Assembly: GCF_033439725.1 (NCBI RefSeq)
Contig: NW_026944385.1
Span: 682,001-746,000, forward strand
Length of the DNA: 64,000 nucleotides
Reading direction: 5' to 3'
Origin: Neurospora tetraspora
Taxonomy: Eukaryota > Ascomycota > Sordariomycetes > Sordariales > Sordariaceae
Made by a program: the position numbers and the translations under genes. Of this stretch, positions 1 to 10,046 are shown piece after piece. A model generated the notes under the pieces. The model saw only the letters and a list, made by a program, of their open reading frames with translations. It had not been told where the DNA came from and searched no databases. Each line of letters begins with the position of its first letter. Position 1 is the first letter of the stretch.

Positions 1-3000
1 GAGAGGGACGATGGGGACAAGGGTTGGAGGTGGTGAGTGTGTTTGATAGGAACAGTGGGAGTCGGGGTGGCAGTAGTGTGTCCGAGACGGATTCGACGGC
101 TACCACTGCGCCGAGTCATGAGAGTCAAGAAGAAGGCCATGTTGGCCCGGGAAGTTGGGAGAGTGCGTTTGGAGGTGCGGAGCTGGATGAGGGGTTCACG
201 CCCATGGAGTCGCCTAGTAGTTATCACCACTCCACTTCGGGAGGTCGTCAGAGGCCGTCAAACTTAACGATGACGATATCAGGTCAGGCAGCTCTGGGTC
301 CGTTCCCATGGAGAGAGATGGGAATGGAAGTTACGGCACCGTATCCGACAGAGGGAGTGATGCCGCCGACTCCCGGACTGGATAACAAGATTAGGAACAT
401 GTTGGAAGACGAAAGGACTGTAGTCCCGGCCGCTGTTTCGGATTACTACGAACCTGTCGACGAACAACCTCTCGACGAAGTCGACCAAGCAGCTCTCACA
501 CCCATCGTCGAAACGCCCAGTGTCTACACAGCCCTGGACGGCCTGGAGATCCCCACGCCCGCTCTCGAAACCGGTCTCTTTGAAGAGTGGAACGCCGTTA
601 TCCCCAATCATCGGGTCATCAAGAAGCAAGAGGCCCGTCGGTACCGCGATCGCGCTGGATCCTGGAGAGATGTCAGGACTGTCGGCGATCCGAGGGTGGG
701 AGTCACGCTGGATGTGGCTGTTGGATCGTTGGCTGGGAAGCCCGGGACGAGTGCAGCAGGTGTTGTGCCGGTGTGGCCGCCGCATAGAAAAAGGAGGGTG
801 ACGGCCCAGACGCAGAGTGAGGCGCAGTTGGAGCTGAACAAAATTCGGCAGAAGGCGGCGGGTACACAGGCTGTTGTTGCTCAGGCTCAGGCTCAGGCGG
901 TTAATGAGGGAGTGTCTGGAGGGCTGGGTGATAACTTGACGCTGCCGATGCCGTCTAGGAAGACGAGTGGTGGGGGACTGTCCGCCGCGAGCGATCTTTC
1001 TCCTCCAACACCGTCATCAAGTGGGTTGCTTTCTCCGAGTGGATGGCTGAAGAGGTTGAGGGAGGGCTTTGGCTCGAGTGTGCAAAGTGTGCCGACGGCG
1101 GTTGGTTCGACATCGCCGAGCATGCCTCTTGGTCAACAGCTTTCCCAATCAGCGCCGCAGGAGGATGAGCTTATGATCGTTCCTGGTCCCATCTTTAGAG
1201 GAAGTCGAACGTCCCGCTCAAGTCCGGCTAACCATACCTCCTCTCCGTTCCCCCCTCCTTCGTTCGCCGCTACCGCAGATCTTGATGAATCGGCAGTCCG
1301 TTTGCCTAGATCCGCTCATGGATTCTCCGAGCCGCCAAGTCAAGTAAGTTGGGATCAAGACGCCGATTACCTCTCGTCTTCCCAGCCTGTCGGTGCTTTG
1401 CCTCAATGGGATCGTCTTCCAAGGAATACTACCCCCGGACAGGGGCTTAATAGACAGTCGAATGTACCGCCGCCGCTTCATCCTGTTACTGGATTACCGT
1501 ATCCCACGGTTGCGACCCGACCAGGTCCGTCACCCTTGATGGTTCCCGGTGCGGTCCCGGGTCACGTCCCGACAGGATATAGTTCCCAGCCGATGTCGAG
1601 GGATCCGTCACATCAGTCCTCTGCATCGGGGGTGGGACAATCTTCCGGAGGAGCAAACAACCACAGTCCGAGTCCGTTGTCGTTGTCAATGCAGAGTGTC
1701 AATGGGTTCTCGTCATCCGAACCGATGGTAATGGGGGTATCGAAACCTAGGCCGCTTGTTAGCGCTGGGAAAGTGGCTGCTGGAAGTTCTTCATTGGGGA
1801 TGAACAACAACAGCAGTCCCGCAGTTCCCGGCACCAACGTGAATCTGGGTAACAGGCCCTCGCTCATGCAGCTGCAGATGCCTCTAATGCCCATCAACAT
1901 CAACGCTCCCGGATCCGGCGCCGGTCGACTATCCTCCCAGAAGATACAACAGGCTCAACAACAGCAGCATCGACCAGCGTCGTACACAGAAACGGAACCC
2001 TCGCCTAGGATGGAGGATGCGTTCCCGGATGTTGACACGAGTTATTCGCGGTGGGAGCAGATGCATGCCCCTGGACATCATCAAAGTGCTTCCTCCTACC
2101 AATCTCCCACCGCCGGTGGCCATGCCCATAAAAAGTCCACCTCCTCCACCGGCCCCGGACAGGTCACCACCGCATCTTCTTCAGCCCCCCATCCACAACC
2201 AGCGCCCGCTATCCTCTGGCGAAACTTGGGCAGGGGACTTACGAGACGGAGGACTAAGGAACGGATCCAGAATGTGCTCGGTGCTAATAACGGCCGATCG
2301 CAATCCGCGAGTCCGTCTGCCTTCCCGACTGGATCAAGACGGGGAAGTGGGCAGCATTCTGGATCTGGGCAACAACATCCGTTGGCGAGTTCAGTGACGT
2401 CTACCGCTACTGTGGGAAGTGCTGCACAAAGCCAAGGTTATGGGGGAAGTCTAGATTTGGTGGCGTCTATATCGAACATGGGCGGACAATTTCCTGCTAC
2501 TCCTGCGTCTGCTGCTTCTGCTATGCCTTCCACTTCTGCTCCACCGCAGCGTCCCAGCATTGGCTCGCTTTATGCGGTAGCCAGCTCACCTGTTCCTCCA
2601 CCCTCGTTACAAGAACCGCGATCCTCCTCCCCTGCCGTTGGAACGGGAGCGGGAGCTGGAGCCGGTATCCTTCTCAGTGATGGTACTATCTTCCAGTTCC
2701 CCAGCACCAGCAGCGTGGCGTCACCTTTGACTCCTATGACCATGACTAATGTCAGCACTGGATCTCCTATTGTCGGACCTGCAGGGCGAGAAATGGACGT
2801 GGAACCGGATACGGGCGTGTTTCATGGCATGGAAGAGGATTTCAATAATGATTTACATGGATTTCCGCCGCCTGGGTCGCCGGTCGCTTCGGGGGTGGCT
2901 TGGGAAGTGCAGCAGTCAAGTCCAAGACCGATGGCCACGCCTGTTCAGGGAGGAGTGATGAATGCTGGACTTGGAGCGGCGCCTGGTAGCGTGGTAACGC

Positions 3001-3566
3001 CGCCCATGCCGCCCACGCCCCCGACCGCTACGGGCTTAGGCATTGCCAGGAGGAAGCGGATTGTTCATCAGCTCACTTCGGGTTCTGCGCCTGGTCTACG
3101 GTCTCCGAATCCGAACACGCCTCCCCTGCACGCCTCCTTGCCTACGTTGCCCTCTGGATCACCTTTAGGCTCAGTTCCTCTGCCTCAAGGCACCGTTACT
3201 TCACCACCTATTCCTGTTCCTGCTTCTTCCACCAGGCCCGTTGTGAATCCCAATAGCCCGAGCGTCAGAGGTACCAGGACAAGGACAAGAGCTAGAAGCG
3301 GAAGTAGTCCTGGACCGTGGAGGCCTTCGTCGATGTCTTCGATGTCTATGGGCACATTGCATAGGCCTTGGGGTCATGGACATGGGGCGGGTGGAACTGG
3401 TTCTGCTTCGCTGTCGAGGTCGGGCAGTCCGAGTTTGGGAACGATTGATGCAGGAAGATTGAGTCCTAGGCAGGCTCAGCATAGGAAAGAAGGAGGGACG
3501 AGCGGTGATGAGGGTGCGGGTGCTGGTAGTGGTGGTGGAACGGGATTGGGGATTTTGCCGCCGTGA
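1..3566 (+). CDS. Hypothetical Ser/Pro/Gly-rich protein, 3' part only
   Basis: The frame is open from the first bases with no stop or ATG before it, so the gene enters from the left and at least 1,187 residues are visible, ending at TGA 3564-3566. Nearly all of it is predicted disordered: Ser/Pro/Gly-rich with scattered Gln and short PPTP/SPSP stretches. A more ordered patch lies around 580-850, containing EEWNAVIPNHRVIKKQEARR followed by a WRDV segment and a basic, Gln-rich helix. Gly/Ala runs occur near 2645 and at the C-terminus. No transmembrane segment, signal or catalytic motif is visible in this part. I do not recognise the family; it could be the cytoplasmic tail of a larger protein whose folded domain lies outside the window. 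That it is a real gene is well supported by the length of the open frame. Confidence 0.75.
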   Translation, partial: EGRWGQGLEVVSVFDRNSGSRGGSSVSETDSTATTAPSHESQEEGHVGPGSWESAFGGAELDEGFTPMESPSSYHHSTSGGRQRPSNLTMTISGQAALGPFPWREMGMEVTAPYPTEGVMPPTPGLDNKIRNMLEDERTVVPAAVSDYYEPVDEQPLDEVDQAALTPIVETPSVYTALDGLEIPTPALETGLFEEWNAVIPNHRVIKKQEARRYRDRAGSWRDVRTVGDPRVGVTLDVAVGSLAGKPGTSAAGVVPVWPPHRKRRVTAQTQSEAQLELNKIRQKAAGTQAVVAQAQAQAVNEGVSGGLGDNLTLPMPSRKTSGGGLSAASDLSPPTPSSSGLLSPSGWLKRLREGFGSSVQSVPTAVGSTSPSMPLGQQLSQSAPQEDELMIVPGPIFRGSRTSRSSPANHTSSPFPPPSFAATADLDESAVRLPRSAHGFSEPPSQVSWDQDADYLSSSQPVGALPQWDRLPRNTTPGQGLNRQSNVPPPLHPVTGLPYPTVATRPGPSPLMVPGAVPGHVPTGYSSQPMSRDPSHQSSASGVGQSSGGANNHSPSPLSLSMQSVNGFSSSEPMVMGVSKPRPLVSAGKVAAGSSSLGMNNNSSPAVPGTNVNLGNRPSLMQLQMPLMPININAPGSGAGRLSSQKIQQAQQQQHRPASYTETEPSPRMEDAFPDVDTSYSRWEQMHAPGHHQSASSYQSPTAGGHAHKKSTSSTGPGQVTTASSSAPHPQPAPAILWRNLGRGLTRRRTKERIQNVLGANNGRSQSASPSAFPTGSRRGSGQHSGSGQQHPLASSVTSTATVGSAAQSQGYGGSLDLVASISNMGGQFPATPASAASAMPSTSAPPQRPSIGSLYAVASSPVPPPSLQEPRSSSPAVGTGAGAGAGILLSDGTIFQFPSTSSVASPLTPMTMTNVSTGSPIVGPAGREMDVEPDTGVFHGMEEDFNNDLHGFPPPGSPVASGVAWEVQQSSPRPMATPVQGGVMNAGLGAAPGSVVTPPMPPTPPTATGLGIARRKRIVHQLTSGSAPGLRSPNPNTPPLHASLPTLPSGSPLGSVPLPQGTVTSPPIPVPASSTRPVVNPNSPSVRGTRTRTRARSGSSPGPWRPSSMSSMSMGTLHRPWGHGHGAGGTGSASLSRSGSPSLGTIDAGRLSPRQAQHRKEGGTSGDEGAGAGSGGGTGLGILPP

Positions 3567-4172
3567 AGATGGGGATAAGTGGAATGTTTATGCTGTTTCT
3601 TTTGTGTTTATGGGGTTTAGGAGCGTCGGTTATGTTGCTATCTTATTGCTGTTCTCATGGGTTGTCTGTGGTTTGTTTGGGAGGCCACAAAGGGGTTTTC
3701 GTTACAATGAGGTATGGTGTTAAGTGCTGGCACGTACCTCTATGGAGGTTATCTGAACATATTATGACTTGGAGGGGGTACACTGGTTGGCAATGGACGG
3801 ATGCGTAACAGTTACAGGGACTGGAGGCGTTGTGCGTTTCATGATTGGGAGTGTTCTCGTGTTTCCGAGCTCGCGGGGGATATAATGGCATCATCGGAGG
3901 AATATTTCACTGTCAATCATCTTGGAAGTTCATGTTCGTCACGGCGCTTGCAGCACATACTTTAGTTTCCTTGATCATAGCATTTGGCGGCGCCAAAATA
4001 GTCATCAATCTCTATGTACCTTTGCTTCTAGCCCTGTTCTACAACAGCGTGCGTATTCCCAGGCGTAAGTCCAGTCATGTTCCTCTATCATCAGTGTATG
4101 AGAGGTTAGGTCACTCCCCAGATACCCTGCAATGCCCAATGGCCACAGCCATCAACCTTCCACCTCCCTTCT
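3567..4172. other. Intergenic, convergent 3' flanks
   Basis: Holds the downstream flank of the left gene and of A1. No credible ORF, RNA or repeat seen. Confidence 0.5.
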
Positions 4173-5036
4173 CTAGATCTCCACCGCCAAACGCGAGTCC
4201 AACCATCTCCAAGCCGCAGCACTACTCAACAACTCAATCTCCTCAATCCATATATCCAGGGAATCTTTGACTTCCGCCTCCGCCTCCTGCTTCACTTTGA
4301 CTTTGCCCTCGTCCTCCCTCTTGAACCGCCAAACACTTCCCTCTCGCTCCTTCTCTGAGCCCTCCTCCTCTCTCTTAACCGATCCCTCTCCGTCTATATT
4401 CCTGGTCCTGTCCCTACCCCCGCCCCTAGCTCCCTCCTCGTCATCCTCATCACCGTCATCTCCCCCCTGATCATCCCCATCAACACCCCAACCCTCCCCC
4501 TTCTCTTCCCCCTTCTCTTCCAGACCCTCCTCACCCGCTTCCACAACCCTCCTAACCTCTTTCTCCCGTCTAGCAAGCTCCCTCCCTTCCTTCTCCAGTT
4601 GCTCAACCTCTTTCTCCAACCCTTTGAGGCGCCGGAGGTAAGCGCTCTTGGCTTCTAGGTTAGCGATGTTCTTACGCAACCGCTCGTTTTTGGCTTTTTG
4701 CTTGGTGATTCGGGAGCGGAGGGTGCGTTCGATGTGGTTGTGCTTAGGAGAGGGGTTGTGGGCCTGGTTAGGTTGGAGACCCTGGGAGCGGGAGGGGTTG
4801 TTTCTGGGGTGTGTGGCTTCCATTTGATCGTGATGGATGGGCTGAGGGTGGATGTTTCCGGAGTGGGTGTTGGTTGTGCCTGGTTGAGAGATGTTAGCTG
4901 ATGTGGTTTGACGGGGAGGTGAGTGGTGATGGTGGTGGGGGATTGCAGCGGGGATGGTCTGGGATGGTCTGGGAAACTTGGCAGGTGGGTGCTTACCGGT
5001 TGGGAGGCGGAAGCTGGGGAAGGTCCAGCGCTGCAT
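4173..5036 (-). CDS. A1: orphan coiled-coil protein (family A)
   Basis: The model is exon 1 4997-5036, intron 4880-4996 (GTAAGC donor, AGCTAAC branch, ACCAG acceptor) and exon 2 4173-4879, giving 248 aa. The intron is a multiple of three, so the unspliced frame also stays open and splicing is inferred from sites alone. The 40-nt, phase-1 first exon is the same length and phase as in A2. The protein starts MQRWTFPSFRLP, has a Pro/His/Asn-rich segment, then a basic coiled coil (LRSRITKQKAKNERLRKNI followed by YLRRLKGLEKEVEQLEKE). It ends in a very acidic Glu/Asp/Gly stretch and a short tail. The coiled coil aligns by eye with A2-A6. Function unknown; nuclear or scaffold roles are possible but unsupported. 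Confidence 0.7.
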   Translation of the reverse strand: MQRWTFPSFRLPTGKHPPAKFPRPSQTIPAAIPHHHHHSPPRQTTSANISQPGTTNTHSGNIHPQPIHHDQMEATHPRNNPSRSQGLQPNQAHNPSPKHNHIERTLRSRITKQKAKNERLRKNIANLEAKSAYLRRLKGLEKEVEQLEKEGRELARREKEVRRVVEAGEEGLEEKGEEKGEGWGVDGDDQGGDDGDEDDEEGARGGGRDRTRNIDGEGSVKREEEGSEKEREGSVWRFKREDEGKVKVKQEAEAEVKDSLDIWIEEIELLSSAAAWRWLDSRLAVEI

Positions 5037-5996
5037 TTTGTTTGTTCACGGGGAGTCCGGAACGTTTTGTTTGGGTGTTGATAAGGATAGAACACTCGAG
5101 GGTAAGGATATCTGTGGCGATCTGGACTCAACGGTCGTGGGTCTTGCTCGTTTTGAGGGAGAAGGTGGCGAGCGTCTGAGATATTATGTTTAAAATTTTC
5201 TGCGATCGTCGTTGATACCAGACGTACCTTCAGTGAAAGAGACTTGACGTAGTGAGCTCACTTGGTGGGCAATGGAGATGCATAAATAGGTACCTACCGC
5301 GGCGGTGATGAAGGTGATGTTGGTGATGGGAAGGCTGTGGGCTTTTTCGTGGTGGCTGGAGGGAAACTCGCGGATATATGGGAAGAAGTTGCGCAAAGAA
5401 TAGGTCTCCAGCCAGCAAAGAGGTGGGTTAATCTGAGGGTTCTAGTCCTCCTTTGGAAATGTGATGAAGGTAAATCGTGATCTCTGCAAACGAGCTGGAG
5501 TGGATGTTTTACTGACGAATGGCTCATCGAGGGGACAGTTTCAGTCATCTGTCAACGGAAAACTCAAGAGACGAAATCTTTTCTAGTGCGGATGAACTTA
5601 TGAAGACGGCATAAGACGATATCTGTGTAATCATGCTTCAGGCACAGTTCTAACCCAAGTGTGAGTGTAGCTCGGTGTCCTCTGTTACTTCATTCTTTTC
5701 GCTCTCAAATGTGTAGGTAGAAACACCACCCAGTTTCCTGTTGGTTGTTTGAGTTAGGTACTCAGGTATTGTCCAGTTTGTTTTCGGATCATGTCAGAAC
5801 GGACAACCGAAATTCGTGATATTTTGGCAGCAGATGTTAGCTAGGAACCCAAATAGCAAGAGTAAAGAAGCAACTAGCAAGGGAGGAGGAGCAGTGGACG
5901 GACTATAAGCACCGTGTCCTGCCATAATCTCCATCTTCATGTCCCGTCACCCTTCCAAAACAGACCTCATCCTCCCCTCACAATCCCTTCAACCCA
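5037..5996. other. Intergenic between A1 and A2
   Basis: 5' flank of A1 and 3' flank of A2. Short Pro-rich ORFs here look like chance frames. No RNA gene or repeat recognised. Confidence 0.45.
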
Positions 5997-6720
5997 TCAC
6001 CACGCCTCCCCCAACTTCCGAATGTCAAAAACCGTAATCCCCAACTCCTCCGCGTACTTCTCAAACAGCCTAGCCCACTTCATCGTGTTCTCACGGAAGT
6101 CCTCCGCGAGCTCCATCACCGTGTCCTCATCCATGCGATTATCCGCCTTCAAGACCCCCAGGTCCTCCTCCAAACCTTTCAGGCCTGCAAGGTAACTCTG
6201 GTACTTCCTAAACGCAGTCTTCTGCTTCTCAAGCAGAAGCTTCTTCTCCCGCTCTTCCTTGATTCTATCCTTGAGTTCTTTCTCGACTTGCTCGCGGCCG
6301 ATGGTCATGAGGTTTTCGAGCTCTGTCTCAGTGTTGGCGGGGGCGATTGGGGCGGGGAGGGCGCTCGGCTGGAGGGTGGGACGCGCAATGACAGTTGGAA
6401 CCACTTCGGAGACCACTCGGATAGGACTCTCCTCCTCTGGTTCCTCTGATTTCACTTCTTTCACCTTCTTAGCGTAGGCGCGGGTGGCAGGCCGTGTAGT
6501 CGTGGCTCTGGCGACTGGTTTTGCGGCTTTTGCTCGCGCAATTGGCTTGCTAACGCCGGCTGGTTTGTATCTAGCTGCAAGGGATTGGGCAAGGGATTGG
6601 GCAACTGGCGAAATGTGTTTCGTTAGTCCATCAATCAATGTAAAAACACTGGAGCAGGAGAGGGAATTGGACTGTCTCACGTGAGGATTCCTTTGTGAGA
6701 CTTGAACGAGAGGGAGCCAT
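5997..6720 (-). CDS. A2: orphan coiled-coil protein (family A)
   Basis: Exon 1 is 6681-6720 (MAPSRSSLTKESS), intron 6605-6680 (GTGAGA donor, GACTAACG branch, GCCAG acceptor, phase 1) and exon 2 5997-6604, 215 aa in all. After the splice comes a twofold LAQS repeat, then an Ala/Lys/Arg-rich basic stretch resembling a linker-histone tail (KPIARAKAAKPVARA), then an acidic patch and a C-terminal coiled coil (EKELKDRIKEEREKKLLLEK, then YLAGLKGLEEDLGVLK). The LxxLKxLExx core matches A1, A5 and A6. It sits on the same strand as A1 and A3. Function is not known. The basic arm might bind nucleic acid, but that is inference from composition. Confidence 0.75.
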
Positions 6721-7455
6721 TGTGAGATACTTGAAGGTTGGTGACCGTGGTGGTGAGAATGAAGTGAGTGCAATGGAGTAAGCTGTCTCGAAAGCTGTGG
6801 TATACTGTTTGAAGCCAAACCGTGTATCTTGGAGCGTGTTGTTGTGTTGAATGAGAACACCAGAAGAGTATCTGCAGATGAATCGCAGTTGAAAGAGAAT
6901 ATATAGATCGTAGATGATGAAAGAGAGGGATCTTTGTTCTCGAAGGAGAGTAATTGGCATTTTAAGCAACCATTGGTGGCAGGAGACTGCTATTCAGATG
7001 GATATAAGCAGCTAGCCGTGAACAATAGGCTGTGAATAACCTATTCAGACGAAGAGGGTCAGAATAGGATGGGACGAAAGGACAAGCAAACAAAGTGTCT
7101 GTGATACGGTCCCTGTTTCATCTTCTAAACTCAGATAGCGATCATCAGCTTGAAGTTGTTTCTATCTGTGTGTACGAGATCGCCATATGTGCCTCTGAGC
7201 CCTGCCCCTGGCTGGTTTCCGTGAATCGAGTTGCAGTTTCCTCATTCAACGAATCCAACCCATTCTTCAGGTGCATCAAGGGCCCCTTCACGTCTTCCTC
7301 CAAATAAAAATTTCCGAACAACCCCTTAGATTCCTCCTCTGACTCTTCTCCTGAATCCATCTTCGTGCGCGGCTTGCCGTTATCGTCTTCCTCCGCCGTG
7401 ACCTCCGCCGTGACTAAAACCTCGTGGTCGTGCTTCAAGATACCCTCCCTCCCAA
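6721..7455. other. Intergenic between A2 and A3, with one doubtful ORF
   Basis: Contains the A2 5' flank (TATA-like ATATA near 6897-6903). A minus-strand frame at 7145-7438 encodes an acidic, polar peptide (98 codons with the stop) directly downstream of A3. It could be a remnant of an A-type C-terminus or chance, and I do not call it a gene. Confidence 0.35.
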
Positions 7456-8004
7456 TTACCCAATAAGCTCGTGCTGCTCCTCCATCCAGCGGTCAATCCA
7501 GCCTTCCTGATCAATGGCATCCACATCAATCACCTCCATCTCAACTCTCTTCTTTTCCATTTCCACCTTCTCTATTTCCTCCACTTCAATTTCCTCATTC
7601 AGTTCCTCCTCCGGCGTACCTTTGAAGACATATCCCCCCACGTCCCTCTCCCAACCCTCCCACTGTGCCACCTTCTCCTGAACGTCACCTTCCAAATCCT
7701 TCATCCTCTTCTCCAACACCTTGCCCTTCGCTTCCTGGTCATTCCACCTGACCTGTATCTCCTGCATGCTGGCCATGTACTTCTGGCACTGCTCCAGATG
7801 CTTGATGCGGACGACGACGGAGCTGTTCTTCTTCTCCCGGTCGGTAAGTCGGGCTTGGAGGTTCTTCTTGATGCGGTTCAAGGTGGGGTGGACGATATTG
7901 GAAGCGTCATTGTTACGTCTGGCTTCATTATTGGTGGCTCTATTGCTGGTAGAAGTAGTCGCGGGAGCGGAACTGGCTCTTGTTGGTGGGTAGAGGTAGG
8001 ACAT
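7456..8004 (-). CDS. A3: orphan coiled-coil protein (family A)
   Basis: 182 aa, start ATG at 8004 (MSYLYPPTRASS). In-frame upstream sequence has no ATG before a stop, so the upstream exon is 5' UTR. A UTR intron lies at 8022-8115 with a GTATGT donor, CTGAC branch and TTCAG acceptor. After a Ser/Thr/Ala/Asn-rich N-terminus comes the family core (LQARLTDREKKNSSVVVRIK, then LEQCQKYMASMQEIQ), further heptads, and an acidic C-terminus (EEIEVEEIEKVEMEKK) ending in WMEEQHELIG. It is closest to A4 in the LQARL core. The A3 and A4 upstream flanks are also related, so the two look like a tandem duplicate pair. Function unknown. Confidence 0.75.
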   Translation of the reverse strand: MSYLYPPTRASSAPATTSTSNRATNNEARRNNDASNIVHPTLNRIKKNLQARLTDREKKNSSVVVRIKHLEQCQKYMASMQEIQVRWNDQEAKGKVLEKRMKDLEGDVQEKVAQWEGWERDVGGYVFKGTPEEELNEEIEVEEIEKVEMEKKRVEMEVIDVDAIDQEGWIDRWMEEQHELIG

Positions 8005-8066
8005 CGCTTTCACGTTTCTGTCTGAATCGCGTCAGATCAGGATCATTTGTGCAAAATGACCTTTTT

Positions 8067-8087
8067 GGGGGGGGGGGGGGGGGGGGT
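8067..8087. repeat. 21-nt G homopolymer inside the A3 5'-UTR intron
   Basis: A run of 21 G on the plus strand, poly-C in the A3 transcript orientation, lies between donor and branch site of the inferred UTR intron. Length may be imprecise because of assembly. Confidence 0.8.
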
Positions 8088-8270
8088 GAACGTTATTATG
8101 CTGGAGAAAACATACCTGGAACAGCAAGATACCTAGTAATCGGTTGCGTTTCGTAATAAGTTGGGAACTTGCGAGACGGACCACGTCAAGAAACTGAAGC
8201 CTGCGGTACTTCTTGGGTAAGTGGCCGGTTGAGTTGTGGGAGGCGGAAGAAGATGGAGGGGAGAGCGGGA

Positions 8271-8278
8271 ATTTTATA
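8271..8278 (-). promoter_or_regulatory. TATA box of A3
   Basis: TATAAAAT on the minus strand, about 270 nt before the A3 ATG and upstream of its UTR intron. Confidence 0.45.
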
Positions 8279-8524
8279 CCTGGGGAGTGCCACAGCGCAG
8301 CAAGGTCGGCGCGAGTACAAGGTAATGATCCTTACTACCCTGCTGGCTTGGACTCAAAGTACACAGACGAAGAAGAAGGAAGTCTTAAAAGAGGAGATGA
8401 GCTGGGGAAGACAGGGCTTTATAGAGGCTGGGTACCCAGAACACATAAGGCCTGACGACTGATGCCAGCCGTTACAGTGAGCAGGAAGAAGAAAATTGCA
8501 AACAAAGTCACAGATAAGATGGAT

Positions 8525-8615
8525 GTCAACAGGTTGAAGCTCAAGTTCAAGATAGGTAGACGCCGTTTTTGAGATGAAATGCTAGAGGCAAACTTAAAAT
8601 GATACGTTCCTCCAA
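8525..8615 (-). repeat. Upstream flank duplicate (A3 copy)
   Basis: Shares GTTGAAGCTCAA, then TTTTGAGATGAAAT-like and ATGATACGTTC-like words in the same order with 9750-9835 upstream of A4. Remnant of a duplication that carried promoter DNA along with the gene. Confidence 0.6.
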
Positions 8616-8717
8616 TCCATCTGAGTACTGCGAGTCAGGCAGTATATACTAGGTCCTTATGTGTCTATTTGCCTTCCAATAACCTCACCATTACCATAGG
8701 CCCAAAAGCCTGTCGGC

Positions 8718-9411
8718 TCAGTAGTCGTCCTCATCATCGGAGCAGTTAGACTCCGAGTCCTCTTCCACCACAGATTCCTCCTCCAAGTAGTCTATGGCAT
8801 GGACCTCTTCTTCCTCGCTTTGGCCTTCATCCTCCTCCTCCTTATCTTTATCCTCTTCATTATCCTCCTCCTCCTTCAATTCATCCAGCAGACCCTCCAT
8901 GTCATAACCCCAGACTGCACTGTCCAAAGACTTAATCTCCTTCTCCAACTGTCTCTCCTGGTATTTAGTGGCCACAATCTTGTACTTCATTACCTTCAAA
9001 CTGGCCAAAAGCTGTTCGTCTTGCTTCAGCTGATCGCGGCGTGCGGCGAGGACGCGGTTCTTGCTTTCTTGATCGTCGAGACGAGCTTGGAGGCGGGACT
9101 TGATGATTTGGTGCCTGTTCTTAATTCTCATGAGGCGGAGAGAGTTGTTGAGTTTGTTGAGTTTGTTGAGTTCGTCAAGGCTGGCGAGGGAGGAAGCATC
9201 TGCGTTGCGGTTGGCACCAGACTGACCAGAGGAGTTCGGGGCCGAGGTGGGTGTGTGTACGTGATCGAAAGCACTGTCTGGAACTCGTCAGATGTTAGGC
9301 TTGCAGAAGAAAGGCGAGTGTGTGATGATGAAGTGTAGCAAAGGAATTACCAAAGGACTGAAGTTGATAGCCGACTGATTGGCGCAGCTCAGGAAGCTTC
9401 CACTGCTCCAT
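8718..9411 (-). CDS. A4: orphan coiled-coil protein (family A)
   Basis: Exon 1 9351-9411, intron 9278-9350 (GTAATT donor, CCTAAC branch, TTCCAG acceptor, phase 1) and exon 2 8718-9277 give 206 aa. The protein begins MEQWKLPELRQSVGYQLQSF, comparable with A1 (MQRWTFPSFRLP). A polar linker with repeated KLN triplets follows, then the family core (IIKSRLQARLDDQESKN, then LLASLKVMKYKI) and a long acidic tail (KEEEDNEEDKDKEEEDEG) ending SDDEDDY. The intron has the same phase as in A1 and A2. Same strand as its neighbours. A TATAAA lies at 9681-9686 on the minus strand. Function unknown. Confidence 0.75.
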
Positions 9412-9749
9412 GATGATCGAGTGTCGTATGCGTGTGCGTATGATCTGAGACGAGGGTGATAATGATGAGCGATCAGACGGCGTTGCGTTGTGAGAGAATG
9501 GAAGGTTTCCCTGGCGTTTTGTGCGATAGTGTCTGCTATGAGGTCTTCCAAATGCGGTGCTAGTTCTCGTCAAGCAAGTGAGACCTGCGATGCCCTCGAG
9601 AGAAGCGAGGAGATTAGATTCTGAAGGTTGAAGAAATGGAGAGAGAGGGAGGTTGAGGAAGAAGCGGGAGAGGGGGAGAATTTATATCCAAGGAGGAAGA
9701 AGGGTAGAGGAGGCTTGAATATCAGGTAGTTGAGATGAGATCAGGGTTG

Positions 9750-9835
9750 GCAACGGAAGTTGAAGCTCAAACTCAGGATAAAAACCGTCTTCGAGATGAA
9801 ATCATGGTGAATTGTGGAACTGATACGTTCAAATC
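9750..9835 (-). repeat. Upstream flank duplicate (A4 copy)
   Basis: Partner of 8525-8615; same ordered words around GTTGAAGCTCAA and GATACGTTC. It lies about 340 nt before the A4 start. Confidence 0.6.
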
Positions 9836-10046
9836 CGTCCCACTATTGATAACAAACAAAAGACCAGTTGTTTCAGTTTGCTCCTTCCATACTACGGTAT
9901 GCCATCCCATCATACGGCGCTGGACACTTCAAAGTACTGGCATACCTTCGTCTGCGTAGTTCCGTGTTATCCTTCTCATCCTTATAGATGACAGCCACAA
10001 CCAGTCATTGCCTCGAGCAATCGTCATGTGATACCAATCGAGTCAT

